64,000 nt of DNA, taken from positions 44,081,917-44,145,916 of the forward strand of contig CM018043.1 in NCBI GenBank assembly GCA_008638375.1, read 5' to 3'. A program made the position numbers and the translations under genes. Numbering within the stretch: the stretch's first letter is position 1; every line of letters begins with the position of its first letter. Of this stretch, positions 57,129 to 64,000 are shown piece after piece. The notes below the pieces were generated by a model. It made no database searches. It worked only from the letters and a program-made list of their open reading frames with translations, and was not told where the DNA came from. The stretch comes from Nyssa sinensis (taxonomy: Eukaryota > Streptophyta > Magnoliopsida > Cornales > Nyssaceae).

Positions 57129-60100
57129 GTTTTAATTCTAAAATTTAATTCATATTTAATTCTAAAAATATTTTAAATTTAAACAAAATTATATAAAAAA
57201 AATTAATAAGTTCGTTTTGATTTAACCTAATTTAAAAGAAATTTCAAACCATCCCAAATATAGTGGGAGGCAGCCGAATTTAGTTTAGCTATCAGGTTTT
57301 CTTGGCGTGGTTTGATAGGCCCTCCCACTACTCTTGTCTATCCTTTACAACGACTTGTGCTTATTATCCGTCACATCATTGATTTGATTACATGTATATC
57401 ATAATAGTCATCATCATGATGCATGCATTGTAAATTGGCCTCATTCACGATAACATGACACGGCCATGTGGCCCGTGATTCACGATGAGCCACGTGGGTC
57501 CTTTGCAATTGACTGTTCCCGAAAACGACAATTACAGGCCAACAGACCACGTGGCCCGTCACTATCGCTCAATAATTTCCTGGAAAACACGAGTCACCAT
57601 TTCGCTATGTACACAGGCCAACCGAAAACGTAATTATTAGGCTTCCGTGAATTGTGATTCAGAAATAATTTTTAAAATTTTTTTTAAATATATTTAAAAT
57701 TTTATTATTAATTTTTTAAAAATTATAAAAATATATTTAGATATAATAATTTAAATTTTAAAAAATTAAAAAATATATATTTTAAAATAAGTATTCCATA
57801 TTTTGAAATTAAAAAATAATTTTTAAAAATAAAAAAAAAACAGAGGCAGTGTTTACTTATATGAATTTTTCATCTCACTAATGCAATTATTTTTTTTTAA
57901 TTTGATACAAAATTTTTCTTTATATCTAAGTTCTTTTAATTTTAAAAAACATTTTTTGAAAAAACATTTTAATTTTAATTTTTTATTTAAATGCATCTTT
58001 TTAAAAAAGACAACTCTGAAAACGCCATTTAAAAATATATTTTTGATTTGAAATATAAAAATTTTAAAAATAACAAATTCTTAAACAATTATTAAAATTT
58101 TATCCAATAAAAATCACTCTTTTAAAAAATATCTCTAAAGACATCTTTTTAAAACTTTAATGTGATATAATAATATAATGTTAAATTAATATGTTATTTA
58201 AGATAAATATTTAAATATAAATTAAAAAAGGGTATCATTATTAATTTTAAATATAGAAACGTATCTTTAAAAATCATATATTGGATGAATGAGATACATT
58301 CGTATGTTATTTAAAAAGAAAAAGTAAGGCAATACTATTATAAATTTGAGTTTGTATGAGATGCTATTTTAATTATTGAAAGATTTTAAAATTAAATTTT
58401 ATTTATTTTAATTACTTTATCTCTCACCAAACATCTTAAAACTTGAGTAATATCTTCTTAACTTTTTCTTAGAAAAGGTCGAGGATTCAAAGTTGCGTGG
58501 GCAAGATAAGTTTGTTTAATAAGATAATTAAGTGTATAATTATTGGATTCGACTTTTCCTTGTCTATAGGGCCTTGAGAACTCTTATCAAAAGAAAAAAT
58601 ATATTTTATCTCTCCAATTTTTAAGATTATTTAATAATTAAAATATCATTTATTATGTGAACTCAAACTTGCCCTTACATTACTCCCAAAAAAAAATTTC
58701 TTAAAAATTAGGGGTGTCAATTCGTGGTATCGTGTCGTGTTCATGGGTAAGATAAGTTTGTTTAATAAGATAATTAAGTGTCTAATTATTGGATTCGACT
58801 TTTCATTGACTATAGGGCCTTGAGAACTCTTATCAAAAGAAAAAAAATATTTTATCTCTCTAATTTTTAAAATTATTTAATAATTAAAATATCATTTATT
58901 ATGTGAACTCGAACTTGCCCTTACATTACTCCCAAAAAAAAAATCTCTTAAAAATTAGATGTGTCAATTCGTGTTATCATGTCGTGTTAAAAATTGACAC
59001 CTCTATTAAAAAATATACTCTTTTTTTATTCAAGTTCATACAGTTGAATTAACTCCAAAGTTGTGTCAAAAGGAATAATTAAGTACAAAACCAACTTTTG
59101 ATGTTATTTAGAAGAAATTAACTTTCTTTAAATTAAAAAATAATCATATAAGATAATAATTTTTTAGCTTTCGTGATATTATTCTTAAGATAGTCCTTTA
59201 GACAGTAATTTAGTATTACTTATCTATTAAAAATAAAGTCAATTTCAATACGTGTTATTTTATCTTGCGCGTCAAAATTTTTAATTATATCTTACCTTGT
59301 GAAGAATAAATAATTAAAAAATATATTTTTGATATCTCTTTAAATAAAACTAAAATAAACATATTATTGATGTGACAAGAAACAATTACGAAAAAACCAT
59401 GGATAGTCCATAAAGATTTTTCCCATAACATCTTACCCACAATATTTGTGAAAAATAGGATTTATTAATTCCGACTACATTGCACCCAGATTAATAAACA
59501 GTTGACACAATAATAAATGACGCGCACATAATATTAATATGTCAAGTATTCATTATCTGAATGCACTCTGCAAATAATGAAGTTTTTATCTTACTTGCAG
59601 GGACGTCATTAGATTTCACTAAAATTTTGATACTATTTTTTTTTTTTTTTGTCAAACAAAAGAAGTATCTGAGCAATCAAACCCTGACTAATCTCTATTT
59701 TCCTATGCAAGATCACCATCCCGTATAGCCGTTAAATGTCGGGGTTACTAACCTTGATTGGTGACTGACCCCAAGAATGTGGATAATAAAAATTGAACCT
59801 ACAAACTCGACAAATAAATTTTTACAAGCGATCATTACTTCACTCTGCCACCGCCTTTCGGGTTAAATTTTGATAGTATTCGCTAGTCTAAACGAATAAT
59901 TGCTAGTCCTTTAGACAGTGATATTATGTGTGTGATAAAATGTGAGGAGGTTTGTTTTATCTAATTTGGAGCAATTATTTTCGAAGGAAAAAAAAAAAAA
60001 AACTAAACTGCGTAAGGCTAAGATTTAGATATTAAACACTAGATTGATTGTAATGGATGAAAATTCAATCCCTATAGAATCTAATGAATAAAAATTCCAA

Positions 60101-60311
60101 CAAGTATTACACCAAATACACTCTAATCCATTCCTTAAATTAACTGTCATAAGCTCATAATTTCATACAATTCAACTCAACAAAGCCTGCTTATCTCAAA
60201 TATTTGGGAAGCTCATAATCATCATGAGTTGACTAAATATTAGTACATACAAACTGTATTGAAACCATCTCAAACACTGCTCAAAAAAAGATCATAACTC
60301 TCAGGACTCGC
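57129..60311. other. Intergenic region between the copia element and the inositol transporter gene
   Basis: 57250-57650 is GC-richer, with two CACGTGG motifs (57491-57497 and 57550-57556) and short inverted repeats. 57660-58140 is very AT-rich and resembles the interior of the Harbinger-like elements. 58495-58990 is a tandem duplication. The rest to 60311 has no recognisable gene. The last 100-250 bp would be the 3' UTR of the transporter on the minus strand. Confidence 0.5.
58495..58990. repeat. 246-bp tandem duplication
   Basis: Two copies from GATAAGTTTGTTTAATAAGA through CTATAGGGCCTTGAGAACTC to GTGTCAATTCGTG start 246 bp apart (58505 and 58751). They are closely similar, so this is one of the younger events in the intergenic DNA. 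Confidence 0.92.
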
Positions 60312-62466
60312 TTATTCAAGAAGTCTTTCTCTGCCATTCCCACTGCTCCAAGCCCTCTCCTTCCAGATCTTCTCTACTTCCTCGAATGTCAACCCCTTGG
60401 TCTCCGGCACATACATAGCCACAAACATGAATGCAACCACAGCCACAACCGCAAGTATCAAGAAAGTTGCACCAGTCCCCAGAGCCTCGGCAATTGAGAG
60501 AAAACTCTGGGCTACTATCAGATTTGAAATCCAATTCACAGTAGCTGACATGCCCCCACAGATCCCTCGGTATGCCTCTGGATATATTTCCGAGTTCACG
60601 GTCCATGGAACTGGTCCCATTCCAGGTGCAAAGCAAGCAATGTATAGGGCTAACCCTAAAACTGCAATCCACCCATAGAATCCGTTCGAAGAACCAGAAG
60701 ACTCTAGGAAAAATGCAGCAGAGAGAAGGACAAGGGACACGATTACACCACACAAACTACTAAGGGCCAACTTTCTGCGCCCAAAATTGTCGATAAGGTA
60801 AATTCCAAGAACTGTTCCAGCAGCATTCATCGCAGCAACAATGAGGGAAAGGAGAAGTGCTAACTCGTTGGAACTGAAGCCAGCCATCTGAACAATTGTT
60901 GGGCTGTAGTACATGACTGTGTTGATACCAGTGAACTGCTGAAATGCCTGCAAATTCAGAATATGTCCATCACAAAATGGTTGCAGCACTTTGTAGGCTT
61001 GTAGCAAAAGTAGTGAAGATAATTCCCTACTCACACACAGCTCAAAGTCCCCCCCCTTTTTTTTTTTTCGGTAAGTGAAAGTTCCAATGTTGTATTTCAA
61101 GAGATTATCAAACTTCGAAATGACCCACATGTAGCATACTTCAAAAAATGCAAAAATCGACTAGTGTTGTGCAATGAGGTCACTATCATTTTTATAATGA
61201 CTTGCCAACGTATTTGTTTAAGATAAGTGAGAAATTGACAGAAACCTGTTTCAGTAAAGCAGCCTATAAACCATGAAGAAAGTTACTTCACAAAACAAAA
61301 TATCAATCTCCTAGAACTTTGAAAATAATGGAAAATTGAGTTTTCTAATATCTAGTTATCCCTAACGATAACATACAATGTGGAACGGAAACGTGAAGGA
61401 GAATCGAACATACCGAATTCCTTAGAAACCAAGTAACATAGTAACTCCTCACCCAGTAGAGAAAAAAATTCTCCATAATTAATATTTATTAATAAAAAAT
61501 AATAATGATAAAGAGCTATTGCATCATATTTATAAGTTAGAATACTACTATTTCGACTAAACCAAAACTCCTATTTTTGTGTTAATTTTAATACAATAAA
61601 GACTATTAATTTGAATAAGAAACTACTAATTCTTATATTTCTTATACTAATTCTAATAAAACGAGGAAACTAGAGAAATTAAGAATAATTCAAAATTAAA
61701 AACTAAATAATCTTAATACAACTCTAAAACAAATTTTCTTATTTTTAGGGTACCAAATCTGTCCTACATCAATTAGCTTGAGTATCATTTTACTAAATAA
61801 TTACACTTTTATACCAAAACTGGAAGGCCCAATGGAGCAAGACCCTTTGAAAACATAAAGAGTATGAAGAGAAAGCGGGAGAGAGGGGGGGGGTGGTTCT
61901 AGTAACTTAATTGTCCCATTTAATTCAATGTATGCCTGTTAAGTACAGCATGAAAATGAACTTGTTCCAATGGAGCAAGACCCTTACAAAATATGTGTGT
62001 GCGTGTGTGTGTGTATTTGTTTAGAAACACTTGGGTTTTCCACTAAAGGCCAAAACTTACCTGAAGTCCAGCTCCAGCCAGAAATGCAAGTCTGATTTCT
62101 TTCAATTTAAAAACATCCCAGTAACTGACAGCATTCTCTCTCTGGTTTTCCTCCTCCAATGCGGTAGAAAGCTGTTCAATCTCCTCCTCTAACCGATATG
62201 GACCATAAATTTTAGAAAGCACAGCAACAGCTTCAGATTTATCCTTCTGCACATTAGTAGAAAACATTTTTAATTTGTTGAAGTGTGAAAGGAAAAACAG
62301 CTGGATAACGAACAGAGTTCAGAAATAAAATTCATAAAAAGGATAAGGAATTTTGTACCTTAAGATAAAGCCAGCGTGGGGACTCAGGCAAAAATATCAT
62401 AAAGGAGAACTGAATAAGTGCTGGCACACCAGAAACTCCAAGCATCCATCGCCATGTACCTGGAAC
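60312..62466 (-). CDS. INT1: INT1-like H+/inositol symporter, last three exons
   Basis: The exons are 62466-62359 (36 codons, [20 protein letters not shown]... ending [12 protein letters not shown]), 62246-62061 (62 codons, [22 protein letters not shown]...) and 60947-60312 (211 aa plus stop, starting [20 protein letters not shown]). All junctions are in phase 0 with GT-AG introns. Major-facilitator sugar-porter marks are PESPRWL, the FGRRKL loop and [15 protein letters not shown]. About five to six membrane helices are present. The extracellular loop between [11 protein letters not shown] and the next helix is short, without the PSI domain of INT2/INT4-type proteins; this points to INT1, known in Arabidopsis as a tonoplast inositol/H+ symporter. 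The N-terminal part (roughly 190 aa) must lie beyond the right edge. Substrate and location are inferred from the family. Confidence 0.9.
61379..61771 (-). repeat. Solo LTR in the transporter intron
   Basis: This 393-bp copy of the LTR at 2678-3082 runs on the minus strand from TGATGTAGGACAGA to TTCCACA, in the same sense as the host gene. It lies in the 1.1-kb intron between 62061 and 60947. No primer site or internal sequence adjoins it, so it is a solo LTR. The flanks TACAA and ATTAG do not match, so the duplication has decayed or the ends are slightly off. Confidence 0.78.
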
Positions 62467-62836
62467 CTGCATACCCATTGACATGGCAGAATATATTTCA
62501 CAACAATACTCAGAAATGAAAAAATGATTACAAAACTAAGTGGTAGTAACAATAGTAATAAAGAATGTATTGTCTTTCATGTTTTCTACAAAACCCAAAA
62601 AAAAGCCTCTAACACAATCCCACCTTCAACCTAGTTACTCTTTCCTCAATCCAAAGAGCTACTGACTTTATAAACTACCAGAGAGAGATAGAGAGTTTCT
62701 TTATAATTAAATGTTCCAGTCTAATTTAAATAGGACCATAAAAGTTCAATGAAATATAAGAATCCTACAAATTAGAGGAACATTATCAGGATGTCTAATT
62801 GAATTCATCTTTAACCCTCAAAAATTCCTTTCCTAT

Positions 62837-63268
62837 CAGAGCCAGCTCTATCATTAAGCAAATAAAGCATTCACTTTAGGCCCCAAATTTTGTATGTTCA
62901 TAGTTTAATTTAAACTAGAAGTCTAATATTTATAAAAATCTAAACTCCACAAAGAAGACTTGTAATAGTCTAACTTTAGGTAAAAACAAATTCTAAACCA
63001 AACCAATCACATTTAAATATATTTATTAGAGTTCTATTTAGATTATGTTATTCAGAACTTACAAAACTCTTATTGTATAAATTGTTTTAATATTATTTTT
63101 AATCAATATGATTATTTTTATTTAAAATTTATTCTTCTTGAAACTCAAAAAGTGAGAAGAATAAATTTTAAACAAAAAATTTGACATTACTAATGAAAAA
63201 TAATAATAATAAAAATGCCTCATTAAGAGTTGCCGCTCTAGGCCTCAGATTGTTTTGAGCCAGCCCGG
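62837..63268. mobile_element. hAT-type MITE, 432 bp, with 8-bp target duplication
   Basis: The left end is CAGAGCCAGCTCTA and the right end, inverted, CCGGGCTGGCTCAA, giving terminal inverted repeats of about 12 bp with a few differences. TTTCCTAT flanks both sides (62829-62836 and 63269-63276), the 8-bp size typical of hAT. Subterminal text with TAGGCCCC and GAGGCCTAGAGC is common in this group. It is AT-rich, with no transposase. It lies upstream of the first visible exon, hence in an intron of the transporter gene. Confidence 0.85.
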
Positions 63269-63276
63269 TTTCCTAT

Positions 63277-64000
63277 TCTTTTCAGGATAACCTAGAAAAT
63301 GAAACAGTTCCGCAAAAAAGTTTTTGAATTAAAAATCCACATAAAAAAGGGCCAACAAAGCAAACAAGTTTTTGAATTGAAAACCCCATATACAGAGGGC
63401 CAACAAAGTAAAACTTCTGTTGGAACAGATCAGTTTTTTATAAAAGTGAAGAAAAAGATACAGAGAAGCCTCCTTCAAAAAGCAAAAAATGAGAAACACG
63501 TTCAACAAATATATAAAAGCATTTTAAAAATGGTTTCAGCCTGAAAGAAATAAAAAAGGTCAGAAGCACCACCAGTGCCCATTATTTCGGAGACTGGTAT
63601 TCTAAGGTCCATGTGTAACTAGTTTTCTATTTTGACTTTAGAGCCTACCAGTCAAGAGCTAAACAGAAAAAGAAAGAAATGATCATGAAATACATTCCGC
63701 GGTCCACAACTATGACAATATCAGCAGCATACAACTCATAGCAGCAAACACTTCCAAAGGATAACAGATGTAGCATCACCTTCAATGTAACCAATTTATA
63801 AGTACCTTATTCAACTGAAAATCTACTATCAGAAACTAAGGGCAAATGCGCTTCCATATCGTCAATCAATGAACGCCAATGAACAAGTATAAACTTCAAA
63901 TCATGTCACTGATCTAATGTTTACAGCAATGCTACTAGACATTGACCAGAAAAAATAAAATGAACAGTTCTGCCACTCAATAATAATCAGTTAGGAAGAG
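63277..64000. other. Intron or intergenic sequence at the right edge
   Basis: No exon of the transporter could be read here on the minus strand. 63325-63420 holds two related short units (GTTTTTGAATTAAAAATCC and GTTTTTGAATTGAAAACCC, each followed by GGGCCAACAAAG). The rest shows nothing recognisable. Confidence 0.45.

Noticed and set aside
49957..57133. Target duplication for the full-length copia element
   Set aside because: ATTTG on the left has no equal partner next to the right end as placed (GTTTT), so no duplication is claimed.
60948..61130. Upstream extension of the last transporter exon
   Set aside because: A clear AG acceptor at 60948 and phase-0 continuity with the exon ending at 62061 show that the extension is intron.

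Overview
This is a transposon-dense, AT-rich stretch of a plant nuclear genome, most likely a woody eudicot. The evidence is spliced plant genes (a DUF1685 protein and an inositol-transporter-like protein), Ty1/copia and Ty3/gypsy retrotransposons with tRNA-iMet or tRNA-Asp-like primer sites, LINE pieces, and short DNA transposons with TWA or 8-bp target duplications. The species cannot be named from sequence alone.

Layout. 1-2377: 3' half of a copia element (end of integrase, RT, RNase H, start of the 3' LTR). 2661-3082: minus-strand LTR with primer site. 3760-4300: decayed copia integrase. 4400-5720: LINE pieces in opposite orientations, as a 5' inversion would give. 6926-8270: LTR-like block with a minisatellite. 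8960-10240 and 24735-27850: a local duplication, partly inverted. 10677-22427: a decayed Tat-type Ty3/gypsy element bounded by CCATA duplications, with dual RNase H, an antisense ORF in its 3' region, and a nested 3.6-kb solo LTR (17347-20944) bounded by AGGCA. 23760-24420: an RPA-like OB-fold remnant. 28216-29570: a two-exon DUF1685 gene. 31491-33730: two abutting Harbinger-like elements. 38094-46231: a TRIM-like modular repeat (ATATA duplications) split by a 7.2-kb non-autonomous gypsy element (38252-45453, GTAGA duplications) that keeps only parts of gag. 46237-49961: LTR-like relics. 49962-57128: a full-length but dead copia element. 60312-62466: the last three exons of an INT1-like inositol transporter, which runs off the right edge; its introns hold a solo LTR and a hAT MITE.

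Only two genes look functional, DUF1685 and the INT1-like gene, both on the minus strand. The rest is layered transposon insertion and decay. Four catalytic or near-catalytic lesions and most in-frame stops in the retrotransposons look like C-to-T or G-to-A transitions, as expected for methylated, silenced DNA. I saw no tRNA or rRNA gene. All similarity statements come from reading by eye; no alignment or database search was run.
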